From contig AP035880.1 in the NCBI GenBank assembly GCA_045866215.1, forward strand, positions 1,364,001 through 1,428,000: a DNA stretch of 64,000 bases, given 5' to 3'. Below are positions 8,292 through 17,144 of the stretch, one piece after another. Source of the DNA: Croceivirga sp009797885 (GTDB lineage: Bacteria > Bacteroidota > Bacteroidia > Flavobacteriales > Flavobacteriaceae). Each line of letters starts with the position of its first letter. The stretch's first letter is position 1. Made by a program: the position numbers and the translations under genes. Under the pieces are notes generated by a model. That model saw only the letters and a list, made by a program, of their open reading frames with translations. It searched no databases and was not told the DNA's origin.

Positions 8292-9803
8292 TCAGTTTTC
8301 CTTTAGTAGTTTTAAGGCAAAATCCAATTGAGAATCTCTTAGTTCAAGTATGTCTTGGATGGTAGTCTGGATTGGGTAATCCGGCAAGGTCCCTTTACCA
8401 ATAAGCTTTGTCTCTTTACTGTTCATCACATATTTGCTCAATGGAATCTGAACGGTAATTTTCGTATTTGGCAATCTAAGTTGGGCAAAGTCTCCACCAT
8501 GCCCTCCATGATAAGCACCTCCCGATTCCTCTCCAATAAAAATGGCCCTTTTATTAAAATGTAGAACCGAAGTGAATTCAGCTGTAGTGGAAGCACTTCG
8601 TCCATTCATTAAGACATATAAATTCCCTTGAAACCTATTCTCACTGGGTTGTTGGAGCAATAGCCCTTGATGGGCTGTCGGCAAGGTAGCGAACCTGCCA
8701 TCTTCCATTTGTTCGACAAAGGGCAGGGTTGCCTTCATCCATTCTGCATTCTTGTCCGTATGTTTGAATAGAAATGTAGTGTCCGCAATACCGGCATTGG
8801 TGTAGAGGGAATCTAAATATGCAGTGGGCCTATCCACTAAATACGATAGTAGATGTCTACCCAAATCATCATTGCCACCGCCGTTGTTCCTTACATCAAC
8901 AATTAAATTCCCCACACCCTTATCCTTAATTTTTTTAAATGCCTCGTATACAACGGCCTTAAAGTTGGGAGCGTAAAAATTTCCCACCGTAAGCAAGGCA
9001 ATATCATCGGACAAAAATTCGTAACGAATTGGATTTTCCCTCTTTGTCCGTTCCTTTGCCCCATAATGATCTAGGTATTTTCGAATTTCCGGGTTTTTAT
9101 GGGAGGTGTACTTCTTGTAGTTTCTTTTCCATTCTTCCTGTGTTACTGCCCTGTGGATTTTGGTGAATGTTCCACCATCCTTTCCTTTGAGTTCTACCGT
9201 AAAGTATTCTGAACTATCCATTAAAAGGTAGTACCAAAATTGAAACTCCATACCAGTCTGTAACCTGCTGTGCTTATTGGACCGTATCTCCCCGTCCGAT
9301 GGGAAGTAAGGAATAAGTCTGCCATAGATATTTGCCATGGATTGGCCATTGATGCCCACTATTTGTGTTCCCGGACTTAAATCTGCCATGGACGAAAAAT
9401 CAGATGTAACGTAGGCCTTTTCGGGTTCAAACTCCCAGAAAATCTTTAAGGGAAAAAACCTTCCCTTGTCCATAATCTTTCCAAGCAGTTCAGAATCAGG
9501 AGTTGCTATCGTATGTTGACATTTAATCTGTGCAACCAGGTTACATATTTCCCTATAAAACGCTCTGTAGGTCATAGGGAAATTTGATAGGCTTTGAACT
9601 TTCGTAAACATGGAATCCACGGTCTTCTTCGCTGTATACCGATAGAGTCCTGGATGGATTTTTTCCAATCCTGTTTTTAACATCTTAAGGTCTTCCTGTA
9701 CCATATGGGAAGGAAATTTTTGGTCAAAAACTGTTTTGGGGTCGGATTGGGCATTTAGCTGTAGGGATAAAAACCCTACAAAGGCCATGACATGCAATTT
9801 CAT
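8292..9803 (-). CDS. S41-family (C-terminal-processing-like) exported peptidase
   Basis: 503 residues with a signal peptide ending LNAQ. The C-terminal half is an S41 fold: VGNLIVDVRNNGGGNDDLGRH, then NGRSASTTAE with the probable nucleophile at about Ser405, then FIGEESGGAYHGG. A degenerate PDZ-like segment (GTQIVGINGQSM) lies near residue 145. Such Bacteroidota proteins are periplasmic or surface proteases of unknown substrate. The gene converges with sigZ and lies downstream of a membrane AraC gene on the same strand, with only 61 bp between. Confidence 0.85.
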   Translation of the reverse strand: MKLHVMAFVGFLSLQLNAQSDPKTVFDQKFPSHMVQEDLKMLKTGLEKIHPGLYRYTAKKTVDSMFTKVQSLSNFPMTYRAFYREICNLVAQIKCQHTIATPDSELLGKIMDKGRFFPLKIFWEFEPEKAYVTSDFSSMADLSPGTQIVGINGQSMANIYGRLIPYFPSDGEIRSNKHSRLQTGMEFQFWYYLLMDSSEYFTVELKGKDGGTFTKIHRAVTQEEWKRNYKKYTSHKNPEIRKYLDHYGAKERTKRENPIRYEFLSDDIALLTVGNFYAPNFKAVVYEAFKKIKDKGVGNLIVDVRNNGGGNDDLGRHLLSYLVDRPTAYLDSLYTNAGIADTTFLFKHTDKNAEWMKATLPFVEQMEDGRFATLPTAHQGLLLQQPSENRFQGNLYVLMNGRSASTTAEFTSVLHFNKRAIFIGEESGGAYHGGHGGDFAQLRLPNTKITVQIPLSKYVMNSKETKLIGKGTLPDYPIQTTIQDILELRDSQLDFALKLLKEN

Positions 9804-9864
9804 TTTCTCTGATGTTGATTATGCCTCAAAGGAAAATGGAAAAGAGATACCAATCTGCCCAATT

Positions 9865-11010
9865 CTAGTACTGGGCGTGGTTTTTTTGTAATAATTCTGC
9901 CCGTTTGGAAAGATATGCCTTTGGAGAAAGGCCCGTGGATTGTTTAAAAGCGCGTTGAAAGGTGGACTGGGAATTAAAGCCACATTCAAAGGCTATACCG
10001 GAGAGTTTTAAATGCTTTTTTTCTGGAACAACCATCCGTTGTTTTACTTCCTCTACACGATAGTGGTTAACAAAAGTGTTGAAACTCATGTAGAAATAAT
10101 GGTTCAGCACATGGGAAACCGTTCGCTGATCTGAACCAACATGGTTTACCAATCGATGCAGTTCAAGGTTGGGTTCCAGATAAAGTTTATCCTCGGTCAT
10201 AGCGCTTTGGATAACCTTTATGAGCTTTTTGGATTCTTGCTCGGTAAGTCGAATGCTCGGGGTTTTACTTTCTTTGAGGGACTGTCGTGAATGAAGAAAT
10301 CCTTTTATACCAAGCACATAAATAAATATCGATAATGGCACATAAATGGGATAGTAGCCTAAGCTGTCCATCATTTTGAACCGAATGGCAGGAACAACGT
10401 AGGGCACCAAAAAAATCAACCATATCAATTGAAAAATAAGGAAGGAATTCAAAAACACCTTGACCCACTTGGAATGGGGCTTAGGTTTATTTGGACTGGA
10501 AATCAATTTTGAAAAATACCGTTTACCCAATAGTAAATAGACGGTGATGGAAAGCCATCTGGGTATGTCCGAGTAAGAATTGTATAAATCGATGTTATTG
10601 CCCCATTCCAAAAGATAATCCCTACTGAACGAATCCAATAAAAAACCAATGGTCAATACCCAGCCTGCAATTATCGGAACCAAATCTACCATAACAGGTA
10701 AGAAATGAAGCCAATAATTCCGTTTCCAATGGGATGTGGGCTGCAGCAAAAAACGGATGTAAAAATAAAGGAGCGGTCCAACCGCCATAATAAGAATTGT
10801 AGGAACCAGGCTTAGAACGAGCCCCATTTGCCAGTATGGGACCGTTTCGGTCAAGTAGATATTCAATGAAGCCAATGACATCAAGAGAAGCATGGTAGCC
10901 AAAAGCTTTTCAACCATTTCTTTTTTATGACCAAAGAACAACGTGAAACTGAAAATGAGTCCCTGCACAGCACCAAGCAGAATGATGGTATTTAGAAAAT
11001 TGGTTAACAC
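9865..11010 (-). CDS. AraC-family regulator with N-terminal multi-helix membrane domain
   Basis: 381 residues: about seven membrane helices up to residue ~235, then a cytoplasmic AraC domain (LVNHVGSDQRTVSHVLNHYF and FECGFNSQSTFQRAFKQSTGLSPKAYL). The start is a GTG at 11010; no ATG gives the full first helix. It has the same architecture as the pair at 1.4-3.9 kb but is clearly more distant. It lies immediately upstream of the S41 peptidase gene on the same strand, which is a plausible target. Confidence 0.82.
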   Translation of the reverse strand: MLTNFLNTIILLGAVQGLIFSFTLFFGHKKEMVEKLLATMLLLMSLASLNIYLTETVPYWQMGLVLSLVPTILIMAVGPLLYFYIRFLLQPTSHWKRNYWLHFLPVMVDLVPIIAGWVLTIGFLLDSFSRDYLLEWGNNIDLYNSYSDIPRWLSITVYLLLGKRYFSKLISSPNKPKPHSKWVKVFLNSFLIFQLIWLIFLVPYVVPAIRFKMMDSLGYYPIYVPLSIFIYVLGIKGFLHSRQSLKESKTPSIRLTEQESKKLIKVIQSAMTEDKLYLEPNLELHRLVNHVGSDQRTVSHVLNHYFYMSFNTFVNHYRVEEVKQRMVVPEKKHLKLSGIAFECGFNSQSTFQRAFKQSTGLSPKAYLSKRAELLQKNHAQY

Positions 11011-11313
11011 ACCGCCAATAATATGGTAAGACAGTACAAATTACAGATTATCCCTTTTACGACGGTAAAAATGCGTGTGGAAATGAAAAGGCTTTTTCAG
11101 TTAAAAACTTTATGATGATAAAATCAATCTTGAAAATGAAAGCCAAAGGGAACGCATATCCCTTTGATTGGGAATGTTCACCAATTTCCATTTAGCTCGG
11201 GCAGTAGGCAAAAATCCATTTTTGATTGACCCTTAACCCGCTTATTTGAATATAGACTGTACTTTTGGGCTGGCAATCCTTCCCTTAATTTGTAAAAAAT
11301 GCTTGCCGATGTT
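11011..11313. other. Intergenic region upstream of the membrane AraC gene
   Basis: 303 bp with no convincing gene. The one structure seen is a small inverted repeat, TTTTAC - GACG - GTAAAA at 11055-11070, 45 bp before the GTG start of the AraC gene. It could be an operator but is short enough to be chance. Confidence 0.4.
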
Positions 11314-12603
11314 TTATTCCGGTGCAGCTATTGAAGTAAAATCATCACTAAAAACCATTTCATGATTTTGGTTTTGAAGTTCAACATTATCTATCATCCC
11401 AATCCCATTAAAAAAATAACTGATTTCCATAACCGGCCCAATAGTTTCTTTGTAGGAGGTTGAAAAAATGTGTTTCCCATTCAATTCCAAAACCACATTT
11501 TTATGATTGGTGTCAATCTTCACCTCGTTCCATTGGTACATATCGGCACCGAACATGGTCAGATCTTGGGTCTTCCCATTATGGTTCTTTTCCCCAACCG
11601 TAAGGTGAAATTCGCTTTCACAGCCCCTATGTCCCAACATCACCCAATAATATCCTGTAGTACCCTGAATATGGATGTTGATCATTGGGCAATCCACTGC
11701 CTCCAGTGGCTCCATTTTAAATGAAGTGCTATAGGTCAAATTGTCCCCCTCCAAACCAAAATCCTTAACATGATAAAAGGCCAACTGGAATTTTTCATTC
11801 AAATTCACTCCCTTGGTTTCGAGCGGTTTTTCATCAAGGGCCAAATACTCTTCTTTAGCCCATAGTTCTTTGTCAAAAGTGATGATGTTCGACATGGGCT
11901 GACGGGCAGCAATGAACCAGTCATCATAGGTAACATGCACCGGAGTTTCTTGTACGACCCTATCATCCGCAATCAACTTGGCCGTAAAATAGCCCGGAAT
12001 ATAATAGACATCCGTCCGCTCGGAGATCCCCTTAAAGATTTCAACGCGACGCGATCTGTCCCAACTTTGTTGCAAAAAGAACCGCTCGGCATCCAACCCT
12101 TCAATATCATAGTTAAAAATCACAGTATTGGGCAATGTATTCGTTACTGACTTCTTATAGGACAAGTTTACATCCATAACCTCCTCCCTACTCTTTTTAA
12201 ATCTTCTGCCCGTTCCGGAGAAAATCAATAGCAACGGAAGACCAAAAACCACCAATACCATAATTTTCTTGAAACGGCTTCTTGACCGGGTATTCTTTTT
12301 AGTGGAACCTCTAAATTCCGTATGACTTTTAAGTAGTCGGTTGGCTTTGAGTCTCTGCCAATCTGTACTAAAAGCAACCTGGGACAAAGCGTCAAGAGTG
12401 GATGTATGTGGCAATCGTTGGAGCTGATTGGCCCATATTCGTTTTAAAGTTGATACACTTAAACGACATGCCGTTCCTTCCTCAATAAAAAAGGAGAGGA
12501 ATTCATAGTCTTTCTGTGACCAGGATTTGGTATTGGCAAGACCCGATTTAATTTCGATCCTGCGCTTGATCTCTTCTAAAAGTTGTCTATCAAAATTCAG
12601 CAT
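11314..12603 (-). CDS. Membrane-anchored protein with cytoplasmic N-terminal DNA-binding-like region and large extracytoplasmic domain
   Basis: 429 residues. Residues 1-95 look like a cytoplasmic helical module (LSVSTLKRIWANQLQRLP) found in some Bacteroidota membrane regulators. A helix at about 108-128 (IMVLVVFGLPLLLIF) follows a basic stretch. The outer part has a PKD-like region (TVIFNYDIEGLDAERFFLQQSWD), then a jelly-roll-like domain resembling sugar-binding LamG folds. The layout suggests a one-component envelope sensor. It is divergent from the exported protein at 12726, whose sequence also has LamG-like features, so the two may form a sensor/effector pair. Function not established. Confidence 0.65.
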   Translation of the reverse strand: MLNFDRQLLEEIKRRIEIKSGLANTKSWSQKDYEFLSFFIEEGTACRLSVSTLKRIWANQLQRLPHTSTLDALSQVAFSTDWQRLKANRLLKSHTEFRGSTKKNTRSRSRFKKIMVLVVFGLPLLLIFSGTGRRFKKSREEVMDVNLSYKKSVTNTLPNTVIFNYDIEGLDAERFFLQQSWDRSRRVEIFKGISERTDVYYIPGYFTAKLIADDRVVQETPVHVTYDDWFIAARQPMSNIITFDKELWAKEEYLALDEKPLETKGVNLNEKFQLAFYHVKDFGLEGDNLTYSTSFKMEPLEAVDCPMINIHIQGTTGYYWVMLGHRGCESEFHLTVGEKNHNGKTQDLTMFGADMYQWNEVKIDTNHKNVVLELNGKHIFSTSYKETIGPVMEISYFFNGIGMIDNVELQNQNHEMVFSDDFTSIAAPE

Positions 12604-12725
12604 GCTCCTTATTTACAGCAACTTAGCCTCACTATTGCAAAATAGATGGAAAATGAACAAAAAATGACCGGCCTTTCCATGGCATTGTTGGTACATTTTA
12701 CCCGGTTACGAAAAAGACAATAAAA

Positions 12726-13835
12726 ATGAAGATACGTTACACTTATTTTCCAATCATTTTCCTATTGGTCACCATGGCCACAAACGCCCAACAGCGGTTA
12801 TTTGAACCTGGGCAATGTACCCTATATTCAGAGGACAATGAAAAGGTGGCCTATACCGATACCATTTTTAAAGGACAAAAGGCATTGAAACTGGATAGCA
12901 AGAAACATTCCATTGCCTTAATGGAAGGCATTGAAGCCAAAAATTTTAGAGTGGAAATGGACATTGCCGGCAAGGTAATGTCCGGTCTTGGATTTCATGC
13001 GCAAGATGGACTCAACTATCAATTCATATACTTCAGACCTGGGATGGGAGGTACACGTGAGGCCATTCAATACATCCCCATATTCAATGGAGCACTAAGT
13101 TGGGTTTTTTACAATTACCCAGTGTATGAAACAACTGCGGATGTGCGGTCATTGGAATGGTTCCATGCCGTATTCGAAGTGAGAGGTAAGCGTTTAAAGG
13201 TCTTTGTTAATGGCGAAAGCGAACCAAAAATGAACATTACACTTTTGGAAAATCCAAAGTTGGGTGGAAAGCTCTTGCTTAGGAGCATGTTCGGGCCTTC
13301 CTATTTTGCCAATATCACCTACCAACAGCTACCAGAGGAAGATACCAAAACACCTGTTCAGCCCAAAGCCGACTTTTTAACGGACTGGAAAATATCCAAA
13401 CAGTTTCCAAGGGGAACTACCGATGATTATTTTAAAGAAGTACTTACACAGGCCAATAAGGCAAACCAATGGAGAAACATCAACGAGCTGGAAGATACTT
13501 ATATAAATCTATCAAGGTATTTTGATCATCCCCAAGGGGTTTTGGTTGCCAAAACCACCATCAATGCCAAAAATACAACCCAAGGAAAACTCCACTTTGA
13601 CTTTGTGGGTCGAATAAAGATATTGCTGAACGGAAAAGCGCTTTTCGATTACCACAAAATCAAGTTTGAACGCGTATTTGATGGTACTTTTAGCATTGGC
13701 CTACCTTTACAAAAAGGAGATAATGAATTAACCGTAATTGCCGAAGGAGATGCCTCCTTTTTTGGAAAGGGGTTTAAGTATCTGGGGCGATCACAGCATA
13801 CCAACTGGGGCTTTATAGGAAGATTGGAAAAGTAA
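12726..13835 (+). CDS. Exported protein with LamG/DUF1080-like jelly-roll domain
   Basis: 369 residues with a signal peptide ending ATNAQ. Residues 40-205 resemble the concanavalin-like fold of DUF1080 or LamG proteins (FRVEMDIAGKVMSGLGFHAQD, then EWFHAVFEVRGKRLKVFVNGE). The C-terminal part (220-369) is a second beta-rich domain. No catalytic motif is obvious. The gene is divergent from the membrane sensor-like gene at 11314-12603 and is followed 13 bp later by a serine hydrolase lipoprotein gene, so the two are probably co-transcribed. Confidence 0.65.
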   Translation: MKIRYTYFPIIFLLVTMATNAQQRLFEPGQCTLYSEDNEKVAYTDTIFKGQKALKLDSKKHSIALMEGIEAKNFRVEMDIAGKVMSGLGFHAQDGLNYQFIYFRPGMGGTREAIQYIPIFNGALSWVFYNYPVYETTADVRSLEWFHAVFEVRGKRLKVFVNGESEPKMNITLLENPKLGGKLLLRSMFGPSYFANITYQQLPEEDTKTPVQPKADFLTDWKISKQFPRGTTDDYFKEVLTQANKANQWRNINELEDTYINLSRYFDHPQGVLVAKTTINAKNTTQGKLHFDFVGRIKILLNGKALFDYHKIKFERVFDGTFSIGLPLQKGDNELTVIAEGDASFFGKGFKYLGRSQHTNWGFIGRLEK

Positions 13836-13848
13836 ATGAGGCACAATA

Positions 13849-14994
13849 ATGAAAAAACCAGGTTTTAGTCTCGTATTTATTTTCGTCATCCTTTTAGGAT
13901 GTATGTCAAAGAATGCTACTGATGCCACCTCAACCGTATTGGCATCCCATACACAAGAGCAAACAAGGTATCAATATCTGGACACTTTGGTTCCCCAACT
14001 TTTGGAAACCTATGAGGTACCCAGTATTACCCTAAGCATTATTGAAGACGCAAAAATTGTATGGTCGGGTGTTTTTGGCCAACAGGGTCCAAACAAGGCG
14101 GCGGACAACAATACACTTTACCTATGCGCTTCCATTACCAAGCCCCTAACGGGCGAAGTGTTCATGCGCCTGGCAACACAGGGTAAGGTTTCTTTGGACG
14201 AACCCATGTACAATTCCTATGTTGATACCGATATTAAGGACGACCCCAGGGCAAAATTGCTCACACCAAGGCACGTACTTACCCATCAAACCGGTTTTAA
14301 GAATTGGCGCCGCATGACGGACGGTGAGCTTCGTTTTGTAAATGACCCCGGGACCAAAATGGGGTATTCCGGAGAAGGTTTTCAATATCTGGTCCGATTT
14401 GTGGAGAAAAAAATGGGCCGTCCTTTTAATGATATTGCAAACGAAGTGCTTTTTGAGCCCCTCAAAATGGAGAATTCGGCTTTGGCGGAACAGGATTGGT
14501 ATCAAGACAGGTTGGCCTGGCCCAAGTTTCCCGATGGCAGTTGGGTCAAGCCCCGTGCCCGTAAAGAGGTCCTTGGGGCCGGGGGGTTGCATACCACTAG
14601 TGAGGACTATGCCCGGTTCTTGATTGGCATCCTGAAAAATGACGGGGTTTCGGAAGCACTGCGCCAGCAGCAGTTTACCATTTCATTGAATCAGCGTCAA
14701 CGCTGTTTGAAATCGGCCGCAAATCCAGAAGCTTGTCCGGCCGATTTGGGTTTTGGGCTATCCTGGTATATTTACGATTTTGAGGACGAGCGTATAATTG
14801 GACATACGGGAGCCAATCTGGGCGAACGGACACTGGCGGTATTTTCCCCCGAAAAAAAATCAGGCTTTGTGGCCATGGCCAATGGGGCCAATGGAAACTA
14901 TGTCATCTTTGATATCGCAAAACGGATCGGTGTCAATACCAACTTCATTGCTATCGAAAAACCCAAGAGGGATTTTCAATCGTCAACGGAGTGA
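13849..14994 (+). CDS. Beta-lactamase-fold serine hydrolase, lipoprotein
   Basis: 381 residues. The signal peptide ends VILLGC, a lipobox. The catalytic SxxK is SITK in CASITKPLTGEVF; a YSG motif (MGYSGEGFQYLV) supplies the tyrosine, and HTGANLGERT near the C-terminus corresponds to the KTG box. This is the class C beta-lactamase/DD-peptidase superfamily, here probably an envelope esterase or peptidase rather than a resistance enzyme. It is the first of three such genes in the window (with 39965 and 48684). It follows the jelly-roll protein gene by 13 bp. Confidence 0.85.
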   Translation: MKKPGFSLVFIFVILLGCMSKNATDATSTVLASHTQEQTRYQYLDTLVPQLLETYEVPSITLSIIEDAKIVWSGVFGQQGPNKAADNNTLYLCASITKPLTGEVFMRLATQGKVSLDEPMYNSYVDTDIKDDPRAKLLTPRHVLTHQTGFKNWRRMTDGELRFVNDPGTKMGYSGEGFQYLVRFVEKKMGRPFNDIANEVLFEPLKMENSALAEQDWYQDRLAWPKFPDGSWVKPRARKEVLGAGGLHTTSEDYARFLIGILKNDGVSEALRQQQFTISLNQRQRCLKSAANPEACPADLGFGLSWYIYDFEDERIIGHTGANLGERTLAVFSPEKKSGFVAMANGANGNYVIFDIAKRIGVNTNFIAIEKPKRDFQSSTE

Positions 14995-15455
14995 AATCCG
15001 AAACCATTGGGAAAATATGGTGACACCATAGGTCATGCCAGTAAACTGATATCAAAATTCGAAAAACCTCCTTGCTGGACAGATGGGGAGTTGGTCGTTC
15101 GCGCCATAAAAATTCATTCCCCGCCCTGCAATTTTTCCTGTTCATTGAACAAAGTAAGGCATGATCCCTGTGAAAGTGTTTTGGAACAAAGCATGATTTA
15201 ACCTTAAAACCTTTCGGGTCAACATCCGAAACCATGGGTTTGGTCTTTTAACATTTTTCAATGGATTCTCCTCTTTTTTTTAGAATCATTCTTAATTAGC
15301 CTTTTTTTTGCGAATTTCTCATTTTTAAGGAGCTTTAATGATAAATATCATATTTCATCATGCGTTACCTATATATTTTTACACGCAATTTTTAATGTTT
15401 TCCTAACATAACCAATATTTTAACAACCTTATTTAATAGTAAAACTATCAATCAT
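14995..15455. other. Long intergenic region upstream of the cytochrome operon
   Basis: 461 bp without a gene I can support; the short frames here show no family features. The 3' half becomes very AT-rich and holds the FNR-like site at 15338-15351 and a -7 box at 15374-15381, leaving a 5' untranslated region of about 70 nt before 15456. Confidence 0.6.
15338..15381 (+). promoter_or_regulatory. FNR-like operator and -7 box of the multiheme cytochrome operon
   Basis: ATGATAAATATCAT (15338-15351) fits the TGAT-N4-ATCA form of FNR-type sites. TATTTTTA (15374-15381) matches the Bacteroidota -7 box at five of six fixed positions. The site centre is about 43 bp upstream of the predicted transcription start, the class II activator position. 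The same site and spacing occur upstream of ccsBA at 31522-31565. Confidence 0.55.
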
Positions 15456-16595
15456 ATGAAAAATTTAATGCTTATTCGTTTGCTGATAGTGGTTGCATCG
15501 AGTCTACTATTTGTTCAATGCACCAGTGACCCCATTCCTGGACCACCGGGAGTCGACGGAATTGATGGAATCGATGGAATTGACGGAGCTGACGGGGTTG
15601 ATGGAATTGCCTCTTGCGTCACTTGCCATTCCAACGCTACCAGTGAAATTGTAGAAGGTTCCTTTGCCTTGTCCTCACATGGGGCCGGCTTTGTTTACAC
15701 CTTTGCGGGCGCAAGGGAAGATTGTGCGGCATGTCACTCCACATTGGGCCATTTGGACTTTTTAGCCTTTGGTGAGGTGGATCCGAGCAGTTTGTCCAAC
15801 AATTCACCCATTACCTGTGCGACCTGTCATGACAGCCACGAAACCTTCGACTTTGAAAACGATGGAATTGATTATGCTTTAAGGAGCATAGAACCTGTTG
15901 CCCTGGAACTGGATCCAAACACAGTTATTGATTTTGGAGGTACCAGCAACAACTGCACCGTTTGCCACCAGCCTAGGAACAGCTATGTAATCCCAGCTGA
16001 GGATGGAACAGGTAAGTATGTTGTTGCCACCACCCGTTTTGGACCCCACCATGGGCCACAATCCACTATGTTGGAAGGGATCATGGGAGCCAATATAGCG
16101 GGATCGGTAGGATATCCCGGAGTGGCCTCTGCGGTACATAGAACCGGAGCTTCCTGCGTCAGTTGCCATATGGGGGAATCCACCGATATCAATGAAGGTC
16201 TCCACTCTTGGAACGTTACTGAAGCCTCTTGTGTGGCTTGCCACACCAATGGCATACCTTCAGAACTGGCCGGATTTACGGAAGATATGGCCATATTGAA
16301 ACAGCTGTTGAGCGAAGTTGTAGGTGAGGAATATGCGGAAGACGCAGACGGTAATCCGGTTTTTGATGCGGATGGCAATCCCGTGGGCACGGGAGTACCG
16401 GTTGTTGGTCTTATCATAGACTTCCCTGATGGTAGCGATACGGACCGATCCAATGAAGGTATTTTCACCACGGCAGAGGCTCAAGCCGCATGGAATTATA
16501 TGACCCTTTTGGAAGATCAAAGTAGCGGGACACACAATCCCGCGTATTCCAGGGCATTGCTGACGAATTCCATTGAAGCCCTACAGAGTCCATAA
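15456..16595 (+). CDS. Hexaheme c-type cytochrome lipoprotein with collagen-like linker
   Basis: 379 residues. The lipobox LLFVQC (Cys22) predicts lipid anchoring. Residues 29-51 are seven Gly-x-x triplets (GPPGVDGIDGID and so on), a flexible collagen-like spacer. Six CxxCH heme sites follow, with first cysteines at 54, 90, 121, 167, 234 and 259. Unpaired histidines (for example HH at 198-199 in FGPHHGPQ) may be axial ligands. The C-terminal ~110 residues have no heme. The family resembles multiheme proteins of anaerobic respiration; the substrate is not clear. First gene of an operon running to HemA. Confidence 0.85.
   Translation: MKNLMLIRLLIVVASSLLFVQCTSDPIPGPPGVDGIDGIDGIDGADGVDGIASCVTCHSNATSEIVEGSFALSSHGAGFVYTFAGAREDCAACHSTLGHLDFLAFGEVDPSSLSNNSPITCATCHDSHETFDFENDGIDYALRSIEPVALELDPNTVIDFGGTSNNCTVCHQPRNSYVIPAEDGTGKYVVATTRFGPHHGPQSTMLEGIMGANIAGSVGYPGVASAVHRTGASCVSCHMGESTDINEGLHSWNVTEASCVACHTNGIPSELAGFTEDMAILKQLLSEVVGEEYAEDADGNPVFDADGNPVGTGVPVVGLIIDFPDGSDTDRSNEGIFTTAEAQAAWNYMTLLEDQSSGTHNPAYSRALLTNSIEALQSP
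15553..15608 (+). repeat. Tandem 9-bp coding repeat (collagen-like linker)
   Basis: Six near-copies of the unit GACGGAATT/GATGGAATC/GATGGAATT encode the Gly-Ile-Asp/Gly-Ala-Asp triplets of the cytochrome linker. In-phase 9-bp units can expand or contract without a frameshift, so linker length may vary between strains. Confidence 0.7.
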
Positions 16596-16602
16596 AACAC
16601 GG

Positions 16603-16630
16603 GGATTCCCATTCCAAGGGGATGGAATCC
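16603..16630 (+). other. Inverted repeat after the hexaheme cytochrome gene
   Basis: GGATTCC and GGAATCC lie at the two ends of a 28-bp segment that can fold into an imperfect hairpin in the 148-bp gap before the next gene. No T tract follows. It could attenuate transcription or stabilise the upstream mRNA; this is weakly supported. Confidence 0.3.
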
Positions 16631-16743
16631 ATGCGTATTGTGACGTGCCTTGACATACATGGATTGCCCATAATAGGTAACCAACGGAGGATTGGGGTTT
16701 CTTTCCCTGACATATTGGAGTACGATGATTTTATACGAATACA

Positions 16744-17130
16744 ATGAAAAAACAACTTAAAACACTCTTAGTAGGCGGTCTTGGGTTATTGTGCTTTTCC
16801 TGTTATTACGATCAGGAGGTAGAAGAAGAGATTCCGGACATTCCCGTAGATGTGCCCATTTCTTTTAGGGACGATATTCAACCCTTGTTCATGTTGGAAG
16901 GTAGGGACTGTACTACTTGTCATAACGGTACCGTTGCCAATCCCGATTTAACGGAGGGGAATTCCTATGATGCCATTATAGGAACCCTAGTTCCCGGGGA
17001 CGCGGAAAACAGTGCTTTCTTTAACGCATTACCTGGAAACAACCACCCCGTGGGAGCTGGATTTTCCCTTACTGTAGAAGAAATTGCCCTGATAAAAGGT
17101 TGGATTGACCGTGGTGCTGAGAATAACTAA
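16744..17130 (+). CDS. Monoheme c-type cytochrome-like lipoprotein
   Basis: 128 residues. Lipobox LCFSC (Cys20), then an acidic spacer and one heme-binding CTTCH (Cys56, Cys59, His60) in the planctomycete-cytochrome-like context DIQPLFMLEGRDCTTCHNG. The C-terminus (LTVEEIALIKGWIDRGAENN) is the usual end of this small cytochrome family. It probably relays electrons in the periplasm or at the outer membrane, between the hexaheme protein and the quinol-oxidising module encoded downstream. It precedes the DUF5777 gene by 14 bp. Confidence 0.85.
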   Translation: MKKQLKTLLVGGLGLLCFSCYYDQEVEEEIPDIPVDVPISFRDDIQPLFMLEGRDCTTCHNGTVANPDLTEGNSYDAIIGTLVPGDAENSAFFNALPGNNHPVGAGFSLTVEEIALIKGWIDRGAENN

Positions 17131-17144
17131 TAAGACAATCGACT

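Noticed and set aside
15553..15608. Tandem repeats that could suggest a CRISPR-like array
   Set aside because: Units are 9 bp, in frame, without spacers, and encode a Gly-x-x linker.
15983..16471. 162-codon open frame opposite the hexaheme cytochrome gene
   Set aside because: Antisense shadow of a clear CxxCH-rich gene; Ser/Pro/Thr-rich reading without motifs.
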